64,000 bases of DNA, from contig OZ023212.1 in NCBI GenBank assembly GCA_963995525.1, positions 12,426,321 through 12,490,320 on the forward strand, given 5' to 3'. A program made the position numbers and the translations under genes. Each line of letters begins with the position of its first letter. Within the stretch, counting starts at the first letter, position 1. The DNA comes from Escarpia spicata (taxonomy: Eukaryota; Annelida; Polychaeta; Sabellida; Siboglinidae). Below, piece after piece: positions 37,018 to 48,565 of the stretch. The notes under the pieces are model-generated. The model did not search any database. It had not been told where the DNA came from and worked only from the letters and a program-made list of their open reading frames with translations.

Positions 37018-37196
37018 CGTTACTCGTGTGGCAGGTGAGTCTGGCGTGCGTCAAGTACTTCACCTACCCTGTCAACACCCGCACGCTGCAGCACTCGGCC
37101 GAGTCGTTCGACTTCCCGGCCGTCTCCTTTTGCAACATGAACCCATTGCGAAAGTCGGCAGTACTCAACAACCACGTGCTCGCCGATTTGCTTGGT
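37018..37196 (+). CDS. DEG/ENaC channel, exon A (end of TM1, start of ectodomain)
   Basis: Encodes LLVWQVSLACVKYFTYPVNT, the end of the first transmembrane helix and the conserved Y-F-x-Y-P-V, followed by SFDFPAVSFCNMNPLRKS, the FPAVTICNxNPxR signature of the family, and NNHVLADLLG. The exon follows an acceptor at 37,016-37,017, starts with the last two bases of a codon and ends in phase 0 before GTGAGT. DEG/ENaC subunits form trimeric sodium channels of the plasma membrane, gated by protons, peptides or mechanical force. Subfamily is unclear, with features of FMRFamide-gated and epithelial types. Confidence 0.9.
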
Positions 37197-37504
37197 GTGA
37201 GTTCAACAACTGTCCATTCCATTAAGTGTCTGTTGCCTGGCAACAAGTCCCTGAAGCTATACAATTATGCTGAACACGCGGAGTATATATTGTAGAAATG
37301 CGGGCATGAAATAATTTCTTTGTGACAAAAACATACGGAAAAGTTTCAAAGTGACAGCTATATATGGGAATGTTTGACCTAGGAAATGACTATGGTTATA
37401 GAGCCATAGTAATATAATTCCCGTATATCGTTATCAACATTGATGGCAAAGGCAAAGCTTGACGGAGGCCTCGCGCATAATTTAGATACAGGCAAAGTTT
37501 GGTG

Positions 37505-37750
37505 GAAGTTATGCCAATAAATGATGCATGCAGAACTCTATGCAGATGAAATTGCCATTGCTGCTAACAAACCTGACGACATGCAGTCCTTAATCGAAAA
37601 GTTTGGGGAAGCAGCGAACTGTTACGGTTTAAGAATAAACCTAACGAAAACGGTAGTTCTGTTCCAACCATTAAAGATCGAACGTAATCCTGATCAAGTC
37701 TTCGTAAATTGGCGGCAACTTCACTTATCTTGGAAGTACTATCTCTGATG
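37505..37750 (+). pseudogene. Reverse transcriptase fragment in the first channel intron
   Basis: Reads MMHAELYADEIAIAANKPDD, then YGLRINLTKTVVLFQPLK, an RT motif C region (YADD changed to YADE) and the following helix of a LINE. It is of the same general type as the fragment at 35,460 but not a direct continuation. The reading breaks after KYYL. Confidence 0.8.
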
Positions 37751-38930
37751 AGGTGGAAACAGAGTATGAGAAAAAAGATTCAAAACATTCTGGCATATTT
37801 GATTTGTAATACCGATTTTAGCTTTATTGTCTGCAGGGGGCTAGTGGGACGGGGACTAGGAGTACTAAGCCAATTTATTATCACTTCTTAGGTAAGAGTA
37901 TATAGTAACGTAAGTTTTGTCACGTGAAACCCAAGTAACAGTCAGCATTATTTTAATGCTAGGCAATTTATGCAAGACGTGACTTTCAATTATGTTATCT
38001 TGAATGGTGTTAAATTATTGAACAAAATCTAGTATTAACCCATTATATTCGTGGGAAAATGGTGTGTTTCTAAAAGGGCAATCATTGCAATGCTTAAATC
38101 TCCAAACGTTTTTTATGAAGAGTACAACAAATAATGTTAATCATCATTTAATTTATTATATGTTCTTACTAATTGCCCCGTGTGCTTTTGAACAATCAAA
38201 AATGGGCTTGCTTTGTTATGTTGAGAATATAACTCAAATTGCAGAGCTGGCAGTAAACTTATGCCGATTAACATAGTCGACAACACATGATAATAATTTA
38301 AACGAGAAATTTGGCTCGAAAGGGGTATACATTTCAATGAATTAATCCTTATATATATATATATATATATATGCGTTAGCATTTATGATAATTTGTTGGT
38401 AAACTTTCAGTTATGTAAGTTGTTATGTATAGGGCCTATTGTGAGTTGTTTCTATATCCATATCCGTTATAGCAGATCAGGTAGTTTACAACGTAAATAA
38501 ATGCCAAATTTGCTGTCGCTGTAATGCATGACAAAGTTACATCCGCATGTTGCATGGTATGGTACTACAACAGTTGTTCATACACATAAATACGTAAGTG
38601 AGGTTCTGAATCGAACGGAATACAAGAAACAAATGCACGTGTCGACGTATTCATGTACATATTGAAAAAAACAAAGAACATGGCGCGTCATAAATGTCGT
38701 CACACCTCGGAGCCTATTGGTCAAGTCCTTCCGTTATGAACATGATAGCAATCTTCAACATATCGGACATTTTATTGGAATCTTCCACTTCGATACAACC
38801 TTCTCAATAAACCACTGATGTAAAAATTGTAACTGTAGTGCAAGTGGTTAAATTGTGTTACCTCTGTTAGGAGCATAACATCAAAAACTTGCATTGTGTT
38901 CCATTTAACAAACAACGGTTCCACTTACAG

Positions 38931-39295
38931 TCGATTGCAAACAAAAACGAACCGAACGGGACGAAGCCGAACGTCCCACAAAAGACGACGAAGATGTCTT
39001 TAGCGGCTAACAAGACGAGCGGTGACGAGACGAACGTTGATGAAGGGAGCGGTAATGGGGTGGGCTTTGAGTGGACGAGACATGGCATACGTGAAAGGTT
39101 GACTTATAATGGGAAGTCTATCGATTACAATGTCGGCGGGTTTAATTCCATGATAGACATCAATGACATCCAGGCACTTGAGCGGTTTGGCTCGCTCTTC
39201 AGCCGACTTCCTCGCAAACTGCGCGCTGAAGCTGGACACCAGTTGGACGCCTTGTTACTGAGTTGCACCTGGAACGGAAGACCGTGTGACGCAAA
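38931..39295 (+). CDS. DEG/ENaC channel, exon B (finger region)
   Basis: The acceptor ACTTACAG ends at 38,930 and the donor is GTAGGT at 39,296. The 365-bp exon starts in phase 0, matching exon A, and ends in phase 2. It encodes a charged, Lys/Asn/Thr-rich stretch (EPNGTKPNVPQKTTKM, NKTSGDETNVDEGSGNG), then WTRHGIRERLTYNGKSIDY, and at the end AGHQLDALLLSCTWNGRPC, the conserved GHxLxDxLLSCxFxGxxC motif that opens the cysteine-rich ectodomain. Several N-x-T sites suggest glycosylation. Downstream of the donor lies a degenerate minisatellite. Confidence 0.9.
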
Positions 39296-39309
39296 GTAGG
39301 TAGCTGTGG

Positions 39310-39815
39310 CAACCTTAAAAGCGTTTCATTCTTGGCAACGATTACGACAATCATAACAGTGTGACATTTTCTAGGTATGTCAACCGTACTATTGTACCAT
39401 TCTCCTAGCAATTACACCCTTGCGTTGGGACCTTCTCTTTGCGATGACATGTTAATATGGTGACATTCTCTTAGACATGACAACGTAACATTGTGACATT
39501 CTCATAGACGAGACAATCATAACATTGTGACATTATTTTAATCATCACCACCGTAGCATTGTCTTAGCGATGACAACGTAATATGTTGGTATGCTATTAA
39601 TGACGAACCGTAGCACTGTGACATTCTCTTAGCGACGACAACTTAATATTATGATATGCTATTAGCAAACTGAAACGTAAATGTGTGACATTCTCTTATA
39701 CATGTAAATGTTAACCTTGTGACATTATCTTGCCGTGACAACCGTGTCATCGTGACATTCATTTAATCATGATAACCGTAACATGGTGATACTCTCTTCG
39801 GCGATGACTTCAGCG
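39310..39815. repeat. Degenerate minisatellite (about 34 bp) in intron B
   Basis: About 14 diverged units of the type TGTGACATTCTCTTAGCGAT, then GACAACGTAACATT. It starts about 15 bp after the exon B donor. Confidence 0.75.
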
Positions 39816-39980
39816 ATGCTGCAAGAGAAAGATGCATTTGAGCAAACACTGTTATACTTATTTATCTGGCTTACTGATCAGTTTTATCAATTGTTTATAT
39901 ATATAACAGATCTTATAATATAAAATCAATTATGTGTTGAGTAATTGAAATTAAATGACGAACAGATCATGTGTTCGCAG

Positions 39981-40084
39981 AAATTTTACCCATTTCACCC
40001 ACTACTTGTACGGCAACTGTTTCACCTTCAACGGCGTAGAGAACAACGTGAGTCTAACAACTACTCGCACCGGACCGCTGTACG
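39981..40084 (+). CDS. DEG/ENaC channel, exon C
   Basis: Acceptor GTGTTCGCAG, donor G|GTTAGT. Joined to exon B, the codon AA|A gives Lys and the frame reads NFTHFTHYLYGNCFTFNG and VSLTTTRTGPLY. YGNCFTFN is the family's YGNCYTFN motif, and the end (GPLY with G completed by exon D) gives GPLYGLSL, which also matches the family. An alternative donor (GTGAGT at 40,048) would remove 12 residues and shift the joint, so the later donor is preferred. Confidence 0.88.
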
Positions 40085-40869
40085 GTTAGTTTCCTGCTTC
40101 TAATATCAGATCAAATGAGATGAGTCGTGTGGCAGCGCAATACGCGTGTAATTACGTCCCTCAGCACAATCTCAACGTGCTGAGGTTGTACAATAATTTA
40201 CGCAATTTATTACACAACACATACATCTCAGAAGAGTCGTATCTTTGCTGCATGTTTAGACACGTTGGCGCGAGCATTTGTTCTACTGTAAGTGTTCCAA
40301 TCGTGGAATGTTTTGATTGATTTGCTGGAACTGATGTTACAACGTGTATGACTTCGGTTTGTTTAAGAAACCATCCTCGCAAGTCAGTGGTGGTGACACC
40401 GTACACAAGCTCTAGCAGATCTCATACTCATGAAAGTCATCTTTCAGCATGCAATCTTCTCAGAGTCCAACGAAGTCGTCGTTCGTCCATTGACACATTA
40501 TCACTATCCATGCTTTCTTCTCACAGTCTTCCAGATCTGGAAAATATCATTCTGCATTCGTAGAATGCTCCTGAGACACTTGTATTGAAAAACACTTCCA
40601 GTTTCTGGTATATGTTTTTGGTTACATTCCTTTACTTCGCCGCATATAATAGTTTGGCAAACGGTTTCCAGTGTCCGGGAAAACACAACGTAGCTACAGT
40701 GTGTAAGAGTATATGTGATACTTATCATATGTTCGAACTACCTGTATTGACTGCTATGGCCTAATACGACGACGATTGAACGTTGCATCATAGATCTTTA
40801 TTTACAGTAAAAACAATGGGAAGTTAGTTCTGCGGCCATTATATACCTCAAGTAGGCGTTCTCACAGTC

Positions 40870-42840
40870 AGGACGTTGCTCTTGAACAGGCGAATTTTGG
40901 TTCTGTTGCTGATCTTTTTGGTTTTCCAGATGTTTTATAGTGTCTGTCTAAAATATCCCTTTTGCCTTGTTTACCATTGCCTTGACCTCAGTCTCCGAGT
41001 TTCCAACTGTTGTCACCTTGGCCCCAATGTAGGTGAATTCGGTCACTTCTTCAATATTTCTTCCTTCAGTTGTGATTGGGTCTGCTGTTTGGCTGTTGTT
41101 CCGTAGCGCCTTTGTTTTGTTGTTGTTGACCTTTAGCCCTATTTTCCCAGCATTTTTTGCAAGTTCCTTACTTTTTCTTTGGATGTCTCCGTAGCAGTGC
41201 GACAGAAGCGATATGTTGTCCGCAAAGTCTAGATCACATGTTAAAACTGTCAATGTCTACTTTATGCCAATTTCTCTCCCTTTGTTGTTTCTTTCATGAC
41301 CCAGTCGATCCCAAGGAAGACTAGGAAGGGTGATACTACGCACACTTGTTTCACTCCGGTTTTGATTCTAAAATCAAATTACATTAGACCTATAGTTGCC
41401 GGTGATCAGTTTGATTATGCCCACACTCTTTGGAGGGATTCCACAATACAGGTGTATACGCCACAGAGAGTCTCTTTGAATCCCGTCCCTTTTTAAAAAA
41501 TAGAAAATATTTGCATACTTCCAGCATCTACCTTAATGTAAAAATGTGATCCGACAAGATCTTCCTTTCCTAACTTCTGCGTGTTCTCTGCGCAGCAGTG
41601 GGTCAAAGGCTGCCGGAATTCTTTCAAGAATCACCCGACTGAAAACTATGCTAATGATGGACAATAGAATGGTCCATCTCTGGGTGTTGCAATGGTTAAG
41701 ATATCATTTTTGGGAAGGGAATGTGACGATCAACCCCGTCTTCCAGTCACCTGGTATTTTTTCTGCCTCCCATAAACCTTTGAAAATATCTGTCAAGGCT
41801 CCAGCCTTCAGCATATCTGCTTTTACACCGTCTGCCTCGGTGCTTTCCATGACTTCATATTGTCTTGATTGATTTCTTTACGTCTTCAGTAGATGCTATG
41901 TTTATGTTGATTAGCTGGTCCTCATCGTTTTCTAGAATGTCTGCTTGACTTGATCGCTTTGTGCTTATTTGTTGAGGATGTTCTCGAAATTAGTTTTAAA
42001 TATTTTATTAAATATTTCAATCCATACACCGATGTAGATACATTCCCTTCATAAGAAAGACTATTGTTAAAACGGCCGTTTAACGTCTTGGTTTTCTTAT
42101 AGAGTGCGGCCATGTTCTGCCGCTGTTTCTGCTTCACCCGCCATATCTTTGATGAGGGCTCTTGTGTTAGATTTCGTCTTCCTGGTCACTGCTTTGTGCA
42201 TTGCTGTGTACCTAGTCTGTAGCTGTTCCTCTAGTCGTTGTGATTGTTCATAATTTAGTATCTTTGTTGCTTTTCTTTCATCAATTGGTGTCCATGTGTC
42301 TGTTTGATCTATTACTATTTGTTTTTTATCCGTTAGCGCCTGATTAAACAATGGCTACTAAATTATTTGTCCTCTTAGAGTATGCAAAATCGGTTCTTCA
42401 AGTCCATCTAGAAAGCTTTCCCTGTATTATATTTAATTAACTTTCCTTTGTGAAATCGCTGCTGTCTCTCTTATCCGCTTCTTGCCTTCATTTGTTTCAA
42501 GGACAGCATTGCCACTAAGAGCATATGGTCGCTCCACACGTTAGTGCCGTGTCTGGCTCGGACATCCTGATGTTATCATTTCCACTTCTGGTTAATTCTC
42601 ACATGGTCGATGTGACTGGCACAGTCGTTCTCTGGATACCTCCAAGTTGTTGTGTGAATGGTTCTGTGTTTGAATAGAGTTCCATCTAGGACTAAATTAT
42701 TTCACCACATAGACCAGAGAGTCTGTCGCCATTATTATTGATGCCCATGGCTCTTTGTGCCCCTATGTTTCCTCTCCAACTCTTGTGTTGAGGTCTCCCA
42801 CCGCCATGAGTATATCGTGTCAGTGTGTCACGCACGACCC
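40870..42840 (-). mobile_element. RTE-type LINE, heavily decayed, in intron C
   Basis: On the minus strand a reverse transcriptase part reads DLDFADNISLLSHCYGDIQR (FADD changed to FADN) with KIGLKVNNNKTKALRNNSQ and EFTYIGAKVTTVG (40,948-41,253). Upstream lie a linker (RYTAMHKAVTRKTKSNTRAL, about 42,100-42,350) and the end of an endonuclease (HTTTWRYPENDCASHIDHV near 42,600-42,660). The order and motifs match RTE-clade LINEs. Many stops and shifts. Confidence 0.75.
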
Positions 42841-43555
42841 TCCTCCTTCCCTACCTGGGCTAGGGACCGGCCATGGCGTAGTTAACGTGAATTTCATGCT
42901 GGCAATACTGGGTTTGCAAACGGAGTTGGCAAACTTACTTTGAGCTGTAAGAATATAACCATATGTCTTTCTTGTGAGAACAGCTAAGCTGATTGATTTT
43001 ACCAAATGTGTGCAATATATTATAATAACTGTATGGCCTCTGTGTTTGACATACTTACCTGAAATGTTGGTAAATAGCAGTTTTCCCCATTCCTATGACA
43101 TGTAGATGGTTCTCTCGTGTAGTTTGAACACGCGATGAAATACTGTCTCTGTGTCAACTAGCGATCCCCCACATGGAATGAATAATTCTGAAGTCAGATC
43201 AAACTTAATCACATTCACTGACTCTTCAATCCTTGGGTTCGTGGCACTCCATGGTAAAGAGTATAAAGAACATACATTTGTCTTTTACATACAGAGTCGC
43301 CTTTAAGATAAAAACGGTAGTGAACAACATACAACATAAGTTGATTCATTCAATTGAAGCACAACAGTTCGAGCGATTTGCGAACACTTTTGCACCTAAA
43401 ACGACCTTATACAAAAGTGACCTCGTTCGTTTAAGATATTCAGTTTTCCCGGTTGTGTCCAAAATTGATATATGTGCATGGTTCATATGTCTCCCTTGTT
43501 CCTCGCCGAAGAAGATCTTGGCCTTCAACCTCAGGCGGCTTGACAAGACCCTCTA

Positions 43556-43745
43556 CGATTGTTATCATTGTGCAGCCGTAGTGTCCCGTGGTTGGACGAA
43601 GACCTCAGTATGTCGTTTCCATATCTGCCTGTCTTGCGCTATCGTCTGCCAAATGGTGCCTTTCCAACACTCGCCTAGTTCGTCTCTCCACCGTGCGCCG
43701 GTCTTCCTCTGGATCGTTTCCCTTCGTAAAGTCCCCAGGTAGTGA
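43556..43745 (-). mobile_element. Solo RTE 3' end
   Basis: Reverse complement of the 3' end of the RTE at 18,720-21,455: the + strand reads TTGTGCAGCCGTAGTGTCCC and CTCAGTATGTCGTTTCC, then about 100 bp with GCGCTATCGTCTGCC. It is a 5'-truncated insertion. Confidence 0.85.
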
Positions 43746-43865
43746 TGCGCGATGTATACCGGTTATCTCGTAGTCATGATTAATTCATTACTGAATTACC
43801 TGAAGAGGATCATTACCCACAGGTTAAATACCGTTTGTATAAATTATATGTACCATCTGTCTACA

Positions 43866-44452
43866 CCTGCCGACGTATCTTTCTCTCGAGGCCTGTCAAT
43901 GTGTCTGCCTCTCTACGCCTGTCAATATGTATGTCTCCCTACGACTGTCAATGTGTCTGTGTCTATACGCCTGTCAATGTTTAAGTCTCCCTAGGCCTTT
44001 CAATGGATTTGTTTCTCCAGGCCTGTCAATGTGTCTGCTTACTAAGCATGTTACTATGTCTGTCTCTCTACGCCTGTCAATGTGGCTGTCTCTCTGAGCT
44101 TGTCAAAGTAGTTTTTATCTCTCTACAGTTGTCACTGTGTGTCTCTCTAGACCTGTCAAAGTGTATCTCTCCCTAGGCATGTCAATGTGTTTGTCTCTCT
44201 ATGCCTGTCAATGTATATGCATCTCTAGGCCTGTCAATGTGTACGTCTCTCTACGCATGTCAATGTGTCTGCCTCTCTACGCCTGTCAATATATATATAT
44301 CTCTAGGACTGTCAATGTGTGTCTCTCTCTATACGCCTGTCAATGTGTATGTCTCTCTAGGCCTTTAAATGTGTTTGTTTATCCAAATTTGTGTCTCTCT
44401 AGACCTGCCAAAGTGTCTGTCTCTCTAGGCATGTCAATGTGTTTGTCTCTCC
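43866..44452. repeat. 26-bp minisatellite resembling the exon D acceptor
   Basis: About 22 units of the type CTCTCTAGGCCTGTCAATGT with a period of about 26 bp. The last unit runs without a break into the real acceptor CTCTCCAG|GCCTGTCTTTG of exon D. Many units keep a pyrimidine-rich run plus AG followed by GCCTGTC, so they look like the acceptor and first exon bases. Confidence 0.85.
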
Positions 44453-44454
44453 AG

Positions 44455-44618
44455 GCCTGTCTTTGAGGATGTACGTGGAGCAGCTCGAGTACATGCCGTC
44501 AGTGGCCGACTCAGCTGGGGTGAGACTTGTCGTCCACAGTCAGACGTCGATGCCTTTCCCGGAAGATGACGGCATTAGTATCGGTCCCGGCACCGATACG
44601 TATGTCGGCCTCAGACGG
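44455..44618 (+). CDS. DEG/ENaC channel, exon D (beta-ball/palm)
   Basis: Acceptor CTCTCCAG (44,453-44,454), donor GTGAGT at 44,619. It begins with the last two bases of the Gly codon begun in exon C and reads LSLRMYVEQLEYMPSVADSA, then GVRLVVHSQTSMPFPEDDGI and GPGTDTYVGLRR. These match the family's L-F-x-E-Q-x-x-Y-M-P, AGxRVxVHxQxxMPFPEDxG and GxxTxIGLR segments in the correct order. It ends in phase 0. Confidence 0.93.
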
Positions 44619-45226
44619 GTGAGTTATCACTGCACATTACCAACAACTATTCGTGCATGTCTTCTTCTCATTCTCCCCTCCTTCTCCTTCGCTTTCTTCA
44701 CCTACGTCTTGTTTGCCTCATCTTTCTTCTTCATCTTCTTCTACTGAGTAACTAGATAATGATGTTACAGTAGCACGCAATTGCTACAATTGATCATTGG
44801 ATATACTGTCACCTCTGTTGTTGAACACCGTAAAGCTACATTTTGGGCCAGTTTTTTTACTTCCACATCATGTCAATGATCAAAGCCATATACATTATTA
44901 CAGTTAGTAAGTATATTATATTTTGTTGGATAGGATTCTGAAAACATACTTACGTTGAACGATTGGATGTGTAAAATACCTTGGTATACACATCATACTT
45001 TTATATTAGATTACTCAAGTCATGTATTTGTAGATTTAAAGTACAACACCTGGTAACATACAGAACAAGTATATACATCACGTTTTTCTCATCCTATTAT
45101 TATAGCATAAAATCATGTTATTAGAAATATGCCGTCAAAAGTAGAACATCGCATTTTGACAGTTCTATCATTACGGACATTTGTCATTTTACAATATTCA
45201 ATTGACCGTGTTTGTGCTGCTGACAG

Positions 45227-45343
45227 CACAAGACGACAAGAATGGGTCGCCCACACGGAAAATGTACTTCATACACGACAGAAGAAAACCTTGCTCGGAA
45301 CGCCTTCGTCTCTGAAGTGCCGACGGTTGAGTACAGCGTGCAG
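45227..45343 (+). CDS. DEG/ENaC channel, exon E
   Basis: Acceptor GCTGACAG, donor CAG|GTGCGT. Both ends are phase 0, 39 codons: HKTTRMGRPHGKCTSYTTEE and EVPTVEYSVQ. The R-x-G-x-P-x-G-x-C segment corresponds to the LPPPYGNC region of the family, and YSVQ leads into ACMKTC of the next exon, as in the family's YT.xACxxxC. Confidence 0.9.
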
Positions 45344-46300
45344 GTGCGTCCCGAAATATATCTCTATTGACTGACGGAAACCTTAACGTGTCGTAAACGG
45401 AAAACATTTATTGTTTAAGCGATAGGACATCATCCGGCGATGGGGATTACAGGAAGTGACTAGCACCGATTAGTGGATATAACCTTATTCAGCTTCCATA
45501 CATTTTAAATTATGAATGTGAATAGCCTAGAACTACTATGATTATTGGTTATAGGTTTGAATACCTCATTTCTTAATAATGCCATTTTTATTCCAATGTT
45601 ACTCAACCTTTTTGAATTTGTAGCACACTGTTGAATGTACGTGATCCTCGCGGCGTACGAAACAAATTATGCCATGTTAATGTATATTGTATTTTTTATG
45701 TAACCAAATTATAGTTAGAAAGAATAATAGGCATCCCCAGGACCTCGTGTCTGAGTGAACACATTCTACCAGACCAGGTGCATTTATACCCATTTCAATA
45801 TCACGTAGCTTATGAAGTATTTCAAACAATCACAAACATTAATTTGAAATTATTTTTATTATGACAGAAAATCTAGTATACATTATATATTGTTTTATAA
45901 CGTAGATTATAAACGGTATCCATTTTTGAAGCATTTCTGTCAAATACTACACTAACAGAGGTAAAGTTATAATACAGGTATTTGTAAATGTTCCCGTAAG
46001 CAATCAATTGAAATATTGACGAATTTAATTTCGATTCGGCACCCGTAAGACACTTGCACTACTTGCTAACTTACGCCGGTGACACGAGCACAGATGGTTG
46101 CGCGAGGCATACAGAAGATAATTATTGAAGCGGATCAGTAACACATCCTGAAAACCTCTGTTAAACAGAACGTTTATGTTAGCGGAACTTCGAGTGACAA
46201 CTTTCACTTTATCATAGAACACTCAAATTAATCCAATATTCAACTATGCTATCAGCCACGCATGCCACGTTTACCACCTAGTATTTTGTTGTAACTTGAT
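45344..46300. other. Intron E, no feature
   Basis: AT-rich intronic DNA without recognisable repeat or gene, up to the LINE remnants. Confidence 0.5.
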
Positions 46301-46304
46301 ATAG

Positions 46305-46750
46305 ATCAGAAGCTGTTGTGATTCGCCTCAAAGCCCAAAGTAAAGATAACTGTTGATGGTGTAACTGATCATGAGGAGGTGGCTGAAATGTGAAAAAAGC
46401 ACTACAAGGGTCTACTAAATTGTTTAAAAAATGAATCGACAAATACTATAAACTACTACCTAAACAATTATGAATACACATTATGTTATAGTAAACAGTG
46501 ATGAAGTAACAACAGCAATTAATAAACTAAAATACGGCAAATCACACGGTGCCGACAATATATGTGCTGACCATCTAAAATATTGTGGTGAAAGAGTTGC
46601 AGAAATGTTAGCCTTATGTACATCAAAATGTTTTGAATTACGTGAAAACCTACTGCATGTACAGCTTATACCTATTATCAAAAACAAAGCTGGTTTGTTA
46701 AATAGTAAAGATAACTACATGCCTATTTCCATCGTAAGTGTACTGTCTAA
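46305..46750 (+). mobile_element. Non-LTR LINE (outer), 5' part
   Basis: Contains VTVDGVTDHEEVAEM-type sequence and a frame with INKLKYGKSHGADNICADHL, then LIPIIKNKAGLLNSKDNYMP and ISIVSVLSK, the N-terminal RT region of a LINE. The reading is cut at SVLSK by a Rex1-like insertion and continues from about 48,566. Confidence 0.8.
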
Positions 46751-48565
46751 GAGAGGAAACACAACATTACAAAGACAAAATGGCGAAACATTTTAATTGC
46801 ATGAACGATAGAACATTATGGGATACAATTAAGTCGGCCATAAACATGAACTGTACTAGGAAACCAATACACACCACAAATGAACAGGCTTTTGCTGATG
46901 AAATGAATGATTTCTACAGATGGCTTGATACTCAGGACTCTTCCAGTAGATGTGATTCTGTGCTCAGTGATGTGTTTGTCAGTAATGCCGATAGGTTTGA
47001 AATTTATGATGTCACCAAAGTCTTCCAACATGTATATAGTAGAAAAGCAACAGGTCCTGGTGGCATGTCGGCTTATTTATTGAAAGCATATGCCGAGAAG
47101 TTTGCACCGGCTTGGTGTCCCATATTCTAACTTTCTGTTGATAGCCACATGGTACCAATACTCTGGAAAACCTCACATATTACTCCTGTACCAAAGAAAA
47201 CTTGCCAAAAAGAAAACAATGATTACAGACCTGTTGCACTTACACCAATTGTCATGAAATGTTTGGAACGAATAGTGGTTCGTACACTGCAGCCAGACGT
47301 TCAGGACTGTCTTGATCCATTCCAATTTGCCTACAGGCATGGCAGAGGAACAGATGGCACTGTCAACACTGTTGTCCATTTAATTTTGAAACACACAACC
47401 ATAATGCTTATGCTAGACTATTGTTCATAGACTTTAGCTCAGCGTTCAATTTTATCCAACCTCACATTCTGATCACTAAGCTGAAACAAATGAATATCAA
47501 TCCATATATTATCAAGTTGTATCGTTCTTTTCTAACAGACAGAGTGCAGCTTGTTAAGGTAAATCAGACTCTTTCCCAAACTGTGGTAACAAACACCGGT
47601 GCAACCCAAGGTAGTGTCAGTTCGCCGATTTGGTACGCTCTGTATACAAATGGCTGTACCAGCAGCAGTACTAACAACTACATAATCAAATTCTCTGATG
47701 ATTCGGCTATTGTTGGTCTGTCACATGTTGATTCTGACATCAGTACATACATGTCTGAAATTGAAAGCTTTGTACATTGGTGTGACAACAACCACCTCAA
47801 ACTCAATGTCAAGCAAGACTCAAGAGATGATTTTTGATGCTAAATGTATTGTTGCCGATCACTTATCTGTTGTTATCCATGGTGAAGAAATTGCCAGGTC
47901 AGTCAGTACAAATACCTAGATATCCATCTTGATAACAAATTTAGCTGGAATGTCCATGTTCTCAGTGTGTGCTCCAAAGTCCACCAGCGGTTGTACTTTC
48001 TCAGAAGAATGGGAGCTTTCGGTGTCGATGAGAAAATACTTGTTCTTTTTATTGCTCCATTATTGAAGGCATACTACGCTATGGGATTATTGCTTGGTTT
48101 GGCAATCTGTCTGTTCAGTTAAAATCACAGCATTCTCGATTGATAAGAACTGCCATGAACATCACAGGTTCCACATCTCCCATGATCTCCCTTCAGGGTT
48201 TTTTTGAACAGACACTAAGAAGACAGTCAGTCAAGATTATTTATGATACTAAACATGTTCTGCATAATAAATGTCAGCTCCTGCCATCTGGCAGACGTTA
48301 TATAACTCCTCGATGCAGCCTTAGTAGGTACAAACACTTATTCGTGCCACTGCCTATTAAACCGTTTAATCCATGATGCCTGCTGTCAGTGTCACTTGTC
48401 GTTTTAGAATAAGTAATGTGTATGCATGTATTATTTATTATTTATCTGCTGTTTTTATCGAATGGTTTTATGGTTTTTATGTACATATTGAAGTCATGTC
48501 TGTTCTCACCTGAGACCAATTTCTCAACTCCATAATTGAGACAATAAAGCATTATCTTATCTTAT
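46751..48565 (+). mobile_element. Rex1-like LINE inserted into the outer LINE
   Basis: An element of about 1.8 kb. In order: HYKDKMAKHFNCMNDRTLWD, YSRKATGPGGMSAYLLKA (RT entry), NNDYRPVALTPIVMKCLERI, FIDFSSAFNFIQPHI (motif A), NTGATQGSVSSPIWY (motif B), IIKFSDDSAIVGLS (motif C), a C-terminal part (LLPSGRRYITPRC), and a 3' end with GAGACAATAAAGC and a TATCTTATCTTA tail. Stops at 47,130 and 47,430 and shifts show it is inactive. The arrangement agrees with Rex1/CR1-type LINEs. Confidence 0.82.
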
